Made by a program: the position numbers and the translations under genes. 64,000 nt of DNA from Craterostigma plantagineum. Its lineage: Eukaryota; Streptophyta; Magnoliopsida; Lamiales; Linderniaceae. The DNA is taken from assembly GCA_027422505.1 (NCBI GenBank), contig JAPQWV010000005.1:7321501-7385500 (forward strand), written 5' to 3'. The notes under the pieces were generated by a model. It was given only the letters and a program-made list of their open reading frames with translations, had not been told where the DNA came from and made no database searches. Below are positions 32,729 through 45,246 of this stretch, piece after piece. The number at the start of each line of letters is the position of its first letter. Position 1 is the first letter of the stretch.

Positions 32729-35700
32729 TCATTGAACCAAGTTTGTGGGATCTCCACTCATCATGGTTGAGTTACCACCGAGCTTGTTCTTGGGTGTGTG
32801 GTTTTTAAGCCCCATTCCCCTTACTGCGTTATAGTGCTGATCTCTAGCAATGCCTTTCGTCAAAGGATCTGCTATGTTCTCTTTAGACTTCACATAGTCA
32901 ATAGAGATTATTCCACTAGAGATCAGTTGTCGTACGGTATTATGTCTTCGACGTATGTGTCGAGACTTACCGTTATACATACTATTCTGTGCCCTACCAA
33001 TTGCGGCCATGCTGTCGCAATGTATCATAATAGGCGGTACAGGCTTATTCCAACAAGGAATGTCCTCCAAAAATTCCGAAGCCATTCTGCTTCTTCACCG
33101 GCTTTGTCTAGTGCAATAAACTCCGATTCCATCGTAGATCGAGCTATGCACGTTTGTTTTGAGGATTTCCAAGAGATTGCTCCACCACCGATGGTAAATA
33201 CATAACCACTCGTGGATTTGGAGTCTTTGCTGTCAGATATCCAGTTAGCATCGCAGTATCCTTCAAGAACTGCTGGATACCTCGTATAGAGTATGCCATG
33301 ATTAATAGTGTGCTTCAGATATCTCAGCACCCTTCTCAAGGCTATCCAATGATTACTCCCAGGATTACTCGTAAACCTGCTAAGTTTACTAATTGAATAT
33401 GCTATATCAGGTCGAGTGCAGTTAGTTAGGTACATTAAACTGCCAATCACTCGAGCATATTCTTGTTGTGATATGGGTTCTCCTCTGTTTTTGGCCAGAT
33501 GTAGATTTATATCTACAGGAGTCTTAGCCGGAGGATCATCGAAGACATTAAATTTCTTCAACACTTTCTCAATATAATGAGATTGTGTCAGCATAATTCC
33601 ATCGGGCGTCCTATAGACATTTATCCCTAAAATGACATTAGCCAAACCCATATCCTTCATACTGAAATTATTTTTCAGCATAATCTTCGTGTTTACAATC
33701 ATTTTATGATTGCTTCCCGTGATTAACATATCGTCTACATAAAGACAGACAATCACGAATTCATCGGGTGTGCCCTTAATGTAAACACATTTGTCACACT
33801 CATTGATTTTGAACCCATTCGATAGCATAGTCATATCGAATTTTTCGTGCCATTGTTTCGGTGCTTGTTTAAGCCCGTAAAGCGACTTCACGAGTCGGCA
33901 CACTTTGTTTTCCTGTCCAGGTATTACAAACCCTTCAGGCTGATTCATGTAGATTTCTTCTTCGAGGTCTCCATTTAGGAATGCCGTTTTTACATCCATT
34001 TGATGTACCTCGAGATCATGCAATGCTGCAATAGCAAATAGAACCCGTATTGACGTAATTCTCGTCACGGGCGAATAGGTATCGAAGAAATCATATCCTT
34101 CCTTTTGGGAATATCCCTTGGCTACTAAACGAGCCTTATATTTTTCAATTGATCCATCGGTTTTATATTTCCTTTTAAGGACCCACTTGCATCCTAAAGG
34201 TTTACACCCTTTTGGGAGATCTACCAACTCCCAAGTGTGGTTCTGCATTATGGACTCAATTTCGCTGTTTACAGCTTCTTTCCAGAATGGAGCTTCTGGA
34301 GTCGACAGAGCTTCTTGCACTGTCCTAGGTTCATCATCTAACATGTATGTTAGGAAGTCAGGCCCAAATGATTTGGCCACCTTTTTACGCTTACTTTGCC
34401 GTGGTTCCTCCACTTCTGGAGGAGAACCTTTAACGGATTCATAATTTCTTTTACAACTTATTTCATTTCTTTCCTTCGTTGGAAAGATGTTCTCAAAGAA
34501 AACAGCATTTCTCGATTCAATAATCATCCCAGAATTCATATCTGGAATTTCGGACTTATGCACTAGAAATCTGTACGCATTACTATTTTCTGCATATCCA
34601 ATGAAAATACAATCAACCGTTTTCGGTCCTATCTTGACCTGTTTTGGTTTAGGTACTTCGACCTTTGCTAGACACCCCCACACTTTAAGATATCCATAGG
34701 AAGGTTGTCTACCTTTCCACAATTCGTACGGTGTTTTATCCCGTTTCTTGTGTGGCAACATATTTAGAATGCGATTTGATGACAATATGGCTTCCCCCCA
34801 CAAATTCTGAGGTAACCCTGAACTGATTAGCATCGCATTCATCATATCCTTGAGAGTTCTATTTTTTCGTTCAGCAACGCCATTTGATTGAGGTGAATAT
34901 GGCGCCGTCGTCTGATGAATAATACCATGTTCTTGGCAAAATTCCACAAACGGTGCCACGTATTCTCCTCCTCTGTCACTTCTTATTATTTTGATCTTAG
35001 AGTTAAGTTGATTCTCAACTTCATTCTTATATCTTTTGAAGATATCAAGAGCTTCGTCTTTACCACTTAAAAGATACACGTGACAGTACTTCGTGCAATC
35101 GTCGATAAATGTTATAAAGTATTTCTTTCCACCTCTAGTTTGCACGAATTTCAGATCACATATATCAGTATGGATCAATTCTAATGGTGAACTATTTCTT
35201 TCGACAGATAAAAATGGTGCCTTGGCCATTTTTGCTTCTACACAGATTTCACACTTGTGTTGTGAATCAATTTCCATTTGTGGAAGTAAGTTTAAACTTA
35301 TTAACTTTTTCAGTTTGTTTAAACTCACGTGTCCTAATCTACCATGCCATAAATTAGACAACTCAACCAAGTAAGAAGAACTGGCTTTATTATTATCAGC
35401 GATCTTAATATCGTGTTTTACAGGCATTACAGATAACTTAAAAAGGCCCTTCTCGAGGTAACCTTTGCCAATAAAATGACCATTCTTGGTCAGTACATAT
35501 TTTCCAGCTTCAAACACTTGTCTAAATCCAGCGTTACTAAGCAGAGCGCCGGACACCAAATTCTTGCGGATGTCTGGGACATGCAGCACGTCCACAAGCG
35601 TCACTTCCTTGCCTGAAGTCATCTTCAACACCACCCGTCCCAATCCTACGATGTTGGACGTCGCCGCGTTCCCCATATAGAGCGTCCTACCCGAAATAGG

Positions 35701-36735
35701 CGTGTAGGTGGAGAACATTTCTTTGTCGGAGCAGATGTGGCGCGTTGCTCCGCTGTCGATGTACCAGTAGTTCGGATTTTCCACGACGTTTGCCTCGTAC
35801 ACGACTGCAGTCAGATCTAGCTCCGACGTGTCTGTCGCCAGCTGCTTCTCTTCAGTGAGATGCGCCCGAGTCTTATTAACTCTCTTTTTCTTACGACAAT
35901 CCTTGGCCATATGCCCAGGTTTATCGCAGTTATAGCAGTTGCCTTTAATCCTCTTCTGATTCGGATCTTGTTTCTTTAGAGGCATACCTGGCCTTTTACG
36001 CTTATTGCCAAAACCCGGCTCGGCCAGGTTCGCTCCCGCCTCCATACTGCCCCTCTTGTTCTTGGCTTCGCTTTTTCGGTTATCTTCCTCGATCCGAAGT
36101 CGCACAATCAGGTCCTCAAGCCCCATCTCCTTTCGTTTGTGCTTGAGGTAATTTTTGAAATCCTTCCACAGAGGTGGCAGCTTCTCGATAATTGCAGCTA
36201 CTTGGAAGATTTCGCTGATCTGCATATTTTCAGCATGAATATCGTGAATGATTAGCTGCAGATCACGGACTTGGTCCAGCACCGGCTTAGTGTCGGTCAT
36301 CTTGTAATCCAGAAATTTGCCGACGATGAACTTCTTTAGTCCGGCATCGTCGGTCTTATACTTCTTGTCCAACGAATCCCACAACTCTTTCGCAGTCGTG
36401 GCCACTGCATAGACGTTGTATAGGGAATCGTCTAGGGCGTTCAGAATATAGTTGCGGCACATGAAATCATTATGATTCCATGCGTCTAACGCAGCCTTTT
36501 CTTGCTCAAACTGAGCGACACGAGCAGCATAGTCTGCATCGTCAGGGTTTTCACCCTCAGCTAGTGGGGCGACTTCTGTCACCGTAGGGGCAGTTTCTTT
36601 CAGAAAACGGACGAGGTGGAGAGTAGTGAGATAGAACATCATCTTTTGTTGCCAGCGTTTGAACTCCGTCCCGTTGAATTTGGCAGGACGTTCGACATGG
36701 TTGCCGGTAGGGATCGTTGGTGCGTTGGTTGCCAT
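32729..36735 (-). CDS. Copia gag-pol polyprotein with one frame break
   Basis: Frame 36735-33025 gives 1236 aa. In order: Gag (about 1-260); CCHC zinc knuckle (Cys267, Cys270, His275, Cys280); aspartic protease with Asp327-Ser328-Gly329; an HHCC integrase segment (RLGH near 469, Cys495 and Cys498); integrase core with Asp524, Asp587 and Glu622; reverse transcriptase with YVDD near residue 1000; then RNase H. The frame shifts at about 33075 in a run of five T (minus-strand sense). The rest of RNase H continues in another frame at 33085-32729 and ends in the usual [13 protein letters not shown] block. One base in a homopolymer is the only visible defect. It could be a true mutation or a sequencing error. 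Confidence 0.93.
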
Positions 36736-36770
36736 CGATCAGATCACGAACAAAAATTTCGTCTTACGAT

Positions 36771-38227
36771 TGTTATTTCTGTGGTTGCGTCTGGTCGGCG
36801 GCAGAGAGCTTTGGCAATAGATAAACTTCGGCAGTAGATAGTCGGAAGATGGAGTGTTCTTCAAACGCAGGTGCAGTTCGCCAGTACCCAAATAATGATT
36901 AGGGCATATGTGATAACTATAGTACACAGCATGAAGAATAAATACGCCTGGAGTTGATGAAGACTATCCATAACAGTAGACGTAGTCGAGGCGTGTGTTG
37001 GACACACTGTCCGTAAGACGAAATCGCCCCGATATCAGTGCTTTCGGTTAGCAGCGATCGTCCCAAGATACAACGACCTTTTTCTTAATTCATAATCGCA
37101 GCACAACGACTAGAATTTCTGACGAATTATACTCGAAACCGAGTTATTTCTTGCTACGGGATTTTAGAGAGTGGGAGTGAATTATGTAAATATGAGTGGG
37201 TTTTTCTGAATGAATTTTTTCAATTCATGAGGGGTCTATTTATAGACTTTTTCACGCAGGGACTTATTAGCAAATTCCAGAACTTACTGGACTGCTTCTG
37301 TCATTTACCAGGGGTCAGAATGAGATACTTCGAAACTTATGGACTGTCGGTTTATTTACTGGCCCGCCACAAGCCCGATTCTCGGGCCGACAGCCCGAAT
37401 CTTTGGCATGTCCCACCGGCGGCGGCCCGACTCTCCAACCGACGGCCCGAGGCGGCTACCGACGCCTCTCCTTGGGCCGACCGACAATTCTAGTTGGGCC
37501 GGATCAGCCCAACAGCCCACTGCTTCCATTTGATCCAATGGATCATATCTCTGGGCTGCCCAATCAGCTTCACCTCGACTGCCATGTCACCGGCACCGTC
37601 GCCGTCGCCGCCTACCGGAGGAAAAATTTAAGTAGCTCCTCAATGCTCCTCGCTCCGATGCGTCGTGCGAAGTGCGCGCCTCAAAGCGCCCATTGCGCAC
37701 TTTGGCACGGCACGGCTCGGCCTCGGCCTCGGCCACGGGCTCGGGCTCGGTGCTCGGTGCTCGGTGCTCGTCGGTGCGAGGCACCGACTCGCACCGAGCT
37801 GTTATTTGGGCCAAAACTCACCCAAGTTTCTCAAGCCCACTTAAACCCACTTAAGCCCACAAGCCCATTTAAGCTATACACATGGCAAGCCCTTTTGAAT
37901 AAACCCACATGGGTTTCTATATATATAGTGAAGATTTTCTTAGTGTCTAACCAATGTGGGACACTTGATTCCCCACTTAAACACTACCAATCATTTTTAA
38001 TGATTATTGGGCCAACTTCGAAAATTAATTTCTCATTCACCCGATATCGGTTTTGAGCGTATTAATACTCGTTAGAATCCCCGTGAAACATAGATTCGAA
38101 ATCTTTCAACGATTTCTCGTTTAGACATTCGATAGCTTTCCGATTTAATTAAAACCGAAACGGAATTTTATTAATGGGTTAATACCCATTTGGGCCCAAA
38201 GCCCACTTGGTTTAATAAAATCCAACA
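36771..38227 (-). repeat. 5' LTR of the long-LTR copia (1457 bp)
   Basis: Matches the left LTR but carries only one copy of the ~99-bp block and a shorter CTCGG-type microsatellite. It probably contains the promoter at about 37917-37962. Confidence 0.93.
37917..37962 (-). promoter_or_regulatory. USE-like element plus TATA in 5' LTR
   Basis: GTCCCACATTG (37962-37952, minus), then TATATATAG at 37928-37917, about 24 bp apart. This is the likely start of genomic RNA, which would make U3 about 340 bp and R-U5 over 1.1 kb. Confidence 0.5.
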
Positions 38228-38232
38228 TATAT

Positions 38233-39010
38233 AAGATTGGTTTCGACCATATAAGTGCTCCTTAATGATTATTTATTCCTTGAATGAAGATTAAATATTC
38301 TTTAATAATGATCATTATACTTCGAATAATATATATATATATATATATACACACATAACATGTATCAACACCGTCTACTTGCCACATATTGCATAGCTAA
38401 TATAATGCCTTTTGATATTTTTAATTAACCCAAAGTTTAAATATGGATATTAATTATATCGATGATATACCTGTAAATTTTGAAAAAAAAAAATTGACAA
38501 TAAGAATAACTCATCTAACGGAAATATGGAACGACGGAATACGAAAATGGAGAAAATGGCTATTAAAATTTTGAACAATCTCATGTAGAAATCCATCAAA
38601 ACTTGGGACGTTATAGAATAGAACTTTGATTCTTAGGAGTATTATGTATGTTATGAAATCCATCACCATTTCCAACGACTCAAAATACGAAAACCAGAAG
38701 ATCAATGGATATAGCATTACACCCAAAAAAAAAAATGGATATAGCATTAGCATAGATAGGCACAATTATTTATCAAATTTGCCTGTTTGAATTTAATGCA
38801 CCTACAAAAAGCGATTATCAAATATATCATTTATTACACGCCACGCCGGAGGCACGCCCGCAGATAAGAAAGGAGGAGACGAAAATCATTAAATATAAGA
38901 AAAACAAACGAGGAAGAGAAGAAGAAACAAGAACTGGAAAACCGACCATAATTCACGGCGATGCAATAAATACGAACTGCTCATCAATGCTATCTGTTCG
39001 TCAATGTATA
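38233..39010. other. Intergenic, nothing recognised
   Basis: Contains a (TA)n run at about 38326-38348 and purine-rich DNA at 38860-38940. No gene seen. Confidence 0.5.
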
Positions 39011-40031
39011 GGCCCCGTTTACTACGCCAGATAACCCATGATAAGTGGTCCAAAATCTATACTTAACTTGTTCACTGGTAAAGCAGAATTAATTGAAAGC
39101 CCGCGATAAAAAACAGGCCCGCTATAATAAACCAATGAATCCAAGATAAGTTAACTGATGGGCCACTTCAAGATAATTTATCCTACCCAAGATAAAAAAG
39201 TTCAATGACTACAATACCCCTGTTCTGACTTAAATTAAACCCAATTTCACCATCGCTCAGCTATTTTGAAGGAGCACTCCTTTTCTACAGCTCGACAGCT
39301 TCTTCGATTTTCCGACCTGGCGTAGTGCAGCCGATTTTATCATCTCGAAGGACTTTCGAACAGGGAACATCAAGGTTGGTGTTTTCTTCAACCACTAACT
39401 TCTACGGCAAACATGTTTAGGGTTTTTCTTTCTACAGCTAATTTCTTGTCAAATTATTATTGAAGTTTTGGTTAGTAACTGGTTCATTGTTTGATGACTA
39501 GAAATTTGGAAGTAATTCTTCAACCTCTTATTATTGCGAGTTTTATTTTTATTTTTTTAGTTTTTCTCATTCAAATTATTTTCTCCATCAGCTGCGTTAT
39601 TTCTCGATGTCAAGCTGCGTCTTTATCTGGTGTATTTGTCATACGTATGTTGGACATATATGTTAGCTTGATTTTGTGCTCATGTCAAAGTCAATCGATG
39701 TTGAAGAGGTTTCTCGGGGTGATGGCCTCTCCAAGCTGTTCGCGGGGTTTCGAGCTAGAAGGAAGATGAACTGTCCAAGCTTTTGTGGGTTTCGATATGT
39801 TTTTGGTCTCCATCTGATATTAATTTGAAACAACCGATGTTAAAGAGGATAGGGTTATATTTGTAATTTCATTATGCATTTAAGTGGATATCTCACTATG
39901 ATTTCTATGCTACTGAACAAGTTAATTTTGAAATTATCCTGGGAAGTGAACATATTTTATTGGGCTAGACAAGATAATTTATCACGGGCTATTATCATCA
40001 TATAATTCTATCCATACAACTAAACACAGCC
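39011..40031. mobile_element. Small TIR element, Harbinger-like
   Basis: The left end GGCCCCGTTTACTACG and the right end (inverse GGCTGTGTTTAGTTG) are imperfect inverted repeats of the G-rich TGTTTGG class. ATA flanks both sides (39008-39010, 40032-40034). Subterminal GATAA/TTATC blocks are inverted too. A 92-codon frame at 39491-39769 shows no family signature and is not called. Confidence 0.55.
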
Positions 40032-40187
40032 ATAATATTTTAAATCCATCGTATAATAATCACATATATATATATATATATATATTATAAGGTCTATACC
40101 TATCTATAGGACACAGACAGTAAATGAATCAAGCCTAGAGCTATTCCATTTCATTACAAAACACTATCAAATAGCACTCTATGTAAC

Positions 40188-40712
40188 ATGCTTGAGGAGA
40201 AAGGTAATAATTTGCAGGAATTATTTTCCAAGGAAAGGTACAAGTCCTTACAGCAGTCGCCGCCGCCGCCCGGCGAGTCGTCCTTTAGGGTTTTGTACTA
40301 CGGCGGAGCAAAGGGTTCGGTGCCGTTCTTATGGGAGTCTCAGCCAGGCACGCCGAAGCACAAGCTCAGCGACGGCCCACTTCCGCCGCCGCTAACGCCT
40401 CCGCCGTCTTACCTTCTCAGCCACCATAATAAGGTTTCGAACCAAGCTCGGAAAGTAAATTCCAAGTGTTTTAACTCAAGGGCGACTACGAAGAAGAAGT
40501 CCGTGTTCAACTCGCCGCCGTCGTCTTCGCCGTCGCCGCCGTCAAGGTCGTACTATTCTTCGCCTGGGAATCCACGAAAGGGGAGTAGGGCGAATTCCCC
40601 TACTTCGACGCTGTTCTTATTCGGAGGTGGTCGTAGGTTTAAGGGTTATGCTAATACGGTGAAGAGTGTGAAGAAGATGGTATGCTTCGTTGGTGGTGGG
40701 CAGGTGAAATAA
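40188..40712 (+). CDS. DUF688 family protein
   Basis: 174 aa, single exon. The core motif GSVPFLWESQPGTPKHK (residues 43-59) is the hallmark of the plant DUF688 family, whose members have no established biochemical function. The remainder is Pro/Ser-rich, then basic (KKKSVFNSP, NPRKGSRAN), and it ends with a short conserved-looking VKKMVCFVGGG. A TATA-like (TA)n tract at 40064-40085 lies about 100 bp upstream. The GC-rich coding region stands out from AT-rich flanks. A longer or upstream start is not supported, since no in-frame ATG precedes 40188 before AT-rich DNA. Confidence 0.85.
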   Translation: MLEEKGNNLQELFSKERYKSLQQSPPPPGESSFRVLYYGGAKGSVPFLWESQPGTPKHKLSDGPLPPPLTPPPSYLLSHHNKVSNQARKVNSKCFNSRATTKKKSVFNSPPSSSPSPPSRSYYSSPGNPRKGSRANSPTSTLFLFGGGRRFKGYANTVKSVKKMVCFVGGGQVK

Positions 40713-40966
40713 AGGTTAATTTTTCCAGTATTAATTTTAATAATTTTGAGTTATAAATTAATAAGATAATGTAGCTTGTAATAAAGTAATTTTTTTTGGT
40801 GGAATTTTATTGTGACTGGTTTATGAAACAACAATGGTTGAGATAAAGCCCATTGCATCTACAACTCATTGTATTTGAAATTGAACATAAAAATACAACG
40901 AATCTAACATCCATCCAACGCTGAATTTCCTTTATTTTTCTGCTATATAACTCTACTGTATATTTA

Positions 40967-41942
40967 GGGCCTGTTTGCTGTCCATGTAATGGCCAGAAAA
41001 CACAAGTTATAATCTATTATTTCTGTTTGGTTGCATTTTCAAGGCCCGAGATTAATCCACGGCCCAATAAAAATATTACGTGTCCCTTACAAATAATATG
41101 ACGGGAGAAGCCTAGATAAATTTATACAGGAATACTAAATTAGTCATTTACAAAAATGCCCTCCATATATAAATAGGCCAACAGAAAGCCCTAAAAGCCA
41201 CGCTTCATTACAATCGTGCGTCGTCCTCAAACTAGTAGTTGGAACAGAGAGCTGTACTTTGAGACTCCAGGAGCTCGGTAATGAATTTTATATTTGCGTT
41301 TTAGGTAGTTTTCTAGGTATTTATCATCTCATTCCTCTGTTTTCGCAATTCTTTGTGGTTTTTATTTTCTGCGATCTCATTTTAACATGTGTGTTATGGC
41401 TAATTTGAGTGATATATTGTATTAAGATTGTGTTGTTACTATCTGAGATTCGCAGCCCTTTGGTTGGGTAAACCAAACTTGAAAGCATTCTTTCATTAAT
41501 AATAAATAAGTAACATCTTTGAAGATTTTCTGAAGATTTGAAAAATAGATCTTACAATCGACCTACAACTCCTAAAACAATAAATGACCAACCAAATCAT
41601 ATGTTAACACAGTAGGAAGGCCCGATCCGAACCGTAATCTCGAGCGAATTGGGAACATGAAATCGATGGTGAAAGCCGAATTTACTCGACATGGTTCTTC
41701 TTAGTTGAGAACCAATAGTTTTCTTCGTAACTAATTACTGGAGCTTTATCATAAGAAGACAAGGACAATTTCGTCTTTTCCATGAAATTTATCTAGAAAC
41801 TATCTAGAAATCCACATAACACCAAACTAGATATTATTAGGCTTGGTCTTTTAATAATGAAACCAAACACGTTTTGCACCCACTTATATTGGTCCAGAAT
41901 TTATATTGGGCCTTAGTGTGGTTCTTATAACCAAACACGCAC
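40967..41942. mobile_element. PIF/Harbinger-like element
   Basis: The ends GGGCCTGTTTGCT and ACCAAACACGCAC are inverted. TTA flanks both sides (40964-40966, 41943-41945). The interior holds a leader-like stretch near 41210-41280 followed by a TCGGTAATG donor-like site, so it may include captured exon sequence. No open frame was recognised. Confidence 0.6.
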
Positions 41943-41945
41943 TTA

Positions 41946-42899
41946 GGTGATACCGTTTATATTTAATGTATGATAGAATAAAAGTAAGCCTACTAGAACT
42001 AAAGCTTGCAAAATACACGTTCTTTTATATTCTTTACGTAATTTTTGTTTTCATTTTTAATATAATTTAATCAACATTTTTAGTATGCCAATAATAATCT
42101 AACATAAAAAAAACAAACTAGTATTTAATTATGCTAACATATAAATAATAACTTGTTTGTAAGAATTTGTAGTGATTTTTTCAGGCATAATTCTAGCCCA
42201 GATTCAAGCCCATATAAACTTATGGGGTTTCTTTCTACAACCAACTGGTAACAAAGGAAGTTAGCCCACAAGCTTAAACTTTCTCGATTTATCCTATGTG
42301 AGACTGGGTTTGATACCCAACAGAATATAAGTCATTTTTCATATAAATTAACTATATTATAGAATTGAAAGAATTTCTTTGAATTATTCATGTCTACCGC
42401 ACATATGACATATCTATGTTGGGAGGGTGAATTTTCATTCTCTTGATCGATTCAGATTAAACTTAGTTGAGGTGTGTGATTACGATGACATTGTGTTGGA
42501 ATATCTACCTCACAAAAAAACATTAATTTTCTCTGATATTGTCCAACGACAGACAAAACAACAATAATAATGAGATTCGAACACACAGACTAAAGGGATA
42601 TTAAATTTAAACATCCATTCAACCATTATGTCATCCTATGAGAACTGTTGTGGTTCGAAAATATGGTCACACGATTTTTTTAAGATTCATAATATCCCTA
42701 CTAAATTAGTTATGGACTTATACACCACAGAATTCCGCACTAGGATTATCCTTAAGCTGGATGAACACATTTCAAATTCAACCAACAAACAACTAAATAC
42801 AACCCATAACAGTGAAATACAAGCCAATACACAAATCCCACGATTTCAATATATCTAATATGGGGGAATAAAAAAAAAAGAACATGATATTATATAAAT
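41946..42899. other. Intergenic, nothing recognised
   Basis: AT-rich. A 76-codon frame at 42628-42858 has no signature. The stretch beside 42900 is the 3' flank of the defensin-like gene. Confidence 0.5.
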
Positions 42900-43163
42900 T
42901 TAGTCACAATACCAATTACAAGTACAATAATTGCCAAGAACGCCCGTAGCACCAGTACGGCGATTACATTGGCTTAGGACAAATCGTTCTCTTGGGAAAT
43001 AAACTCCGCTTAGGCATATTGGGACACAATCCACTTGCTTCTCAAACGTACACGAAGCATATTCTAAATCCTTTATGCAAATCTTCTTACCAAACCCTAA
43101 AACGCTCGTCGGCAAAACAACGAAAATCACACAACATACCAAACAAACTAGTACTAGCTTCAT
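42900..43163 (-). CDS. Defensin-like secreted cysteine-rich peptide
   Basis: 87 aa. The N-terminal 22 residues are strongly hydrophobic (LVLVCLVCCVIFVVL) and end near VLG, a signal peptide for secretion. The mature part has eight cysteines: 29, 38, 46, 50, 66, 80, 82 and 86. The C-x3-C (46/50) and C-x-C (80/82) pairs are the usual CS-alpha-beta defensin-like signature. Such peptides act as antimicrobials or as extracellular signals in reproduction and defence. No family member can be named from sequence alone. The coding frame is continuous, while most defensin genes have an intron after the signal peptide, so either this one is intronless or it is a retro-derived copy. Confidence 0.82.
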   Translation of the reverse strand: MKLVLVCLVCCVIFVVLPTSVLGFGKKICIKDLEYASCTFEKQVDCVPICLSGVYFPRERFVLSQCNRRTGATGVLGNYCTCNWYCD

Positions 43164-43381
43164 CGTAAATATGCTTCTACTGCCTTTTTATTCGTCTATA
43201 TTATTATTTTTCGTCAATGGTTGATGGAAATTTTGTCGAGCTTGTTTTATAGGTGGTGAGGTATATCATATATGATTTTATTGAAGAATCTCCCCGCCCC
43301 GTGGAGTAATAATTATCGTGGGATTTGGTTTTTAATTTGGGTTGACTTGACTCCGCACTCATCGCCTCTTGAGGTCATCTA

Positions 43382-43943
43382 TAGAGCTGTCAAAACGGGC
43401 TTGGGCCCGCGGGTCGGCCCGCCCCGCCCCGCCAAAGTGGCGGGGCGGGCTCTGAAATTTTAGGCCCGCCTGGAGGCGGGCCTGGGCGGGTAAGCCCGCG
43501 GCGCGTGCGGGCTTTGGCGGGGCGGGGCGGGCTTACCCGCGGGTAGCCCGCCGGAATATTTAAAAAAAATATATTATTTATTATATAATATTACAAATAT
43601 AATAATAGGTACTTAATAACATAAATAGATTATTATTAAAAAAGTTTATTTAATTAGATATATTTTCCTTCATTTTCTTATTTTTTCCAATTTTTATATT
43701 ATTTTTTTCTATTTTTAATTAATTTTTTTTTACTTTTTCCTATTTTTAATAAATTTTTCTTATTTTATTTTTTTTAATAATTGGCGGGCTAAGCCCGCCA
43801 GGCCCGCTACCCGCCTGCAGGCGGGGCGGGCCTTCATTTTCTAGGCCCGCCATCAGGCGGGCTTACCCGCCCCCGCCCCGCCAGTGGCGGGCTTTTGGCG
43901 GGTACGGGCCGGCCCGCCCCGCCGGCCCGTTTCGACAGTACTA
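43382..43943. mobile_element. hAT-type MITE, GGCCCGCC-rich
   Basis: It starts TAGAGCTGTCAAAACGGGC and ends with the inverse of TAGTACTGTCGAAACGGGC. GTCATCTA flanks both sides (43374-43381, 43944-43951), a perfect 8-bp duplication. GGCGGGC and GGCCCGCC clusters at both ends can fold back on each other. 562 bp and non-coding. Confidence 0.92.
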
Positions 43944-43951
43944 GTCATCTA

Positions 43952-44813
43952 CACCCACGGGCGGAGCCAGAAAATCACTTGAGGGTAGGCAAAAAAATAA
44001 ATAGAACATATAATTGTATTTTTTTTCAAAAATTTTTAATTTGACAGCATAGTTAAAACCGTATTCATCTTCAATAAACTTTCGAAAAAGTCAATATTTC
44101 TTTTTGCTATTTGATCTTGATAAAATATGTAATACGTTTGTATTATAATAACATGATATATGAAACTTACTACTTCCACTTATATTGAGTTTGTTGATGT
44201 AGAAAATGCGAATTGCTACCAAGAAAATAGGTAATAAATAAAACAATAACCTTATGGATAGGTTCAAACAAAATATAAAATAAAAACAATAAAAATGGTG
44301 GTTAAATAAGAACACACAAAAATTGAAAAGAAAATTTAATAATGTTAGATATTATAATAACAAAGAGAATTGAATTAATTAAGATGACAATCTTGATCAT
44401 GCCTAGTAATCTAAAGGAACCACAACAGGTTAACTATATTTATAAATATATATTAAGTAAACTATCCCATAAAGTCAAAGATGGTGCTGAAGAAACTGTT
44501 CTTTCTCTAATAACATAGATACGATCAATTTATTATACTAATATATATGGGTATTTTTATGTTTACGTCTGATTATTGGTATTGTTGGAGATGGTCTAAA
44601 AAATAGTAAATTCACTTCTAATTTGGTATATAATGAAATTAATATTTTACCCGTTGCATTTTAACTTAATTTGGTATATAATAAAAATTACTATTTTACC
44701 CGTTGCCTTTTAATTTAAATTAAATTACTATCTAACACTTTAGTTTTTAATAATTATCGCTAGTATTTTTTGCACAACGATGTATGTGGCCATATAAATA
44801 TATCACTAAGAAA
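43952..44813. other. Intergenic with transposon-end remnants
   Basis: A GGGCGGAGCCAG motif near 43958 looks like one end of a CAGGGGCGG-type hAT element without a partner. A TTGGAGATGGTCTAA near 44583 looks like an orphan Harbinger terminus. No gene seen. Confidence 0.4.
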
Positions 44814-45126
44814 ACATAGTATCAGACACGAAAATGGATACGGAATTGATTCATGTCTAAATTATGATATTAGAAATGGGTTCTAACACAGATTTTTATT
44901 TTTTCAAAATAAATTAATTCTTTTATCTAGACACGGATTAGATACGAAAATAAAAACGGAAAACAAAATTCATTTTACAAATGGTTTATATCCGTGTCCA
45001 AATTACTATGAGAACAACACCTACACATTAGACACAGATAATTCCGTGTGTAATCACTCAATATATATGGAATTTTGGTTATAGACACCGGATTTTCCGT
45101 GTCTAATATGTCTTTTTCTAGTAGTG
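44814..45126. mobile_element. CACTA-type MITE
   Basis: It begins CACTAAGAAAACATAG and ends with the inverse of CACTACTAGAAAAAGACA. It carries CAGACACG/CGTGTCTAA subterminal repeats and GACACGG motifs inside. The flanking triplets TAT and CAT differ by one base, an imperfect 3-bp duplication. 313 bp, non-coding. Confidence 0.75.
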
Positions 45127-45246
45127 CATTAACTTATATTATAAGCTAACTTTAATAGGTGAAATTATAATAGTAATTTTAATTTTATAAATCTTTAAAA
45201 GTATAAAACATGATTTTAGAGGATATAAAAATTTGAAATCAATGGT

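Larger units (their letters stand above)
30604..38227 (-). mobile_element. Long-LTR Ty1/copia retrotransposon, nearly intact
   Basis: Direct LTRs at 30604-32221 and 36771-38227 begin TGTTGGATTTTATTAAACC and end AATAACA on the minus strand. TATAT at 30599-30603 and 38228-38232 is a perfect target duplication. A polypurine tract (TGTGGGGGAT, minus) adjoins the left LTR, so that is the 3' LTR. The 1236-codon polyprotein occupies 36735-33025 with a short continuation to 32729. LTRs are near-identical except for length variation in repeats, which points to a recent insertion. The sequence after the right LTR is not an obvious initiator-Met primer site. Confidence 0.96.
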
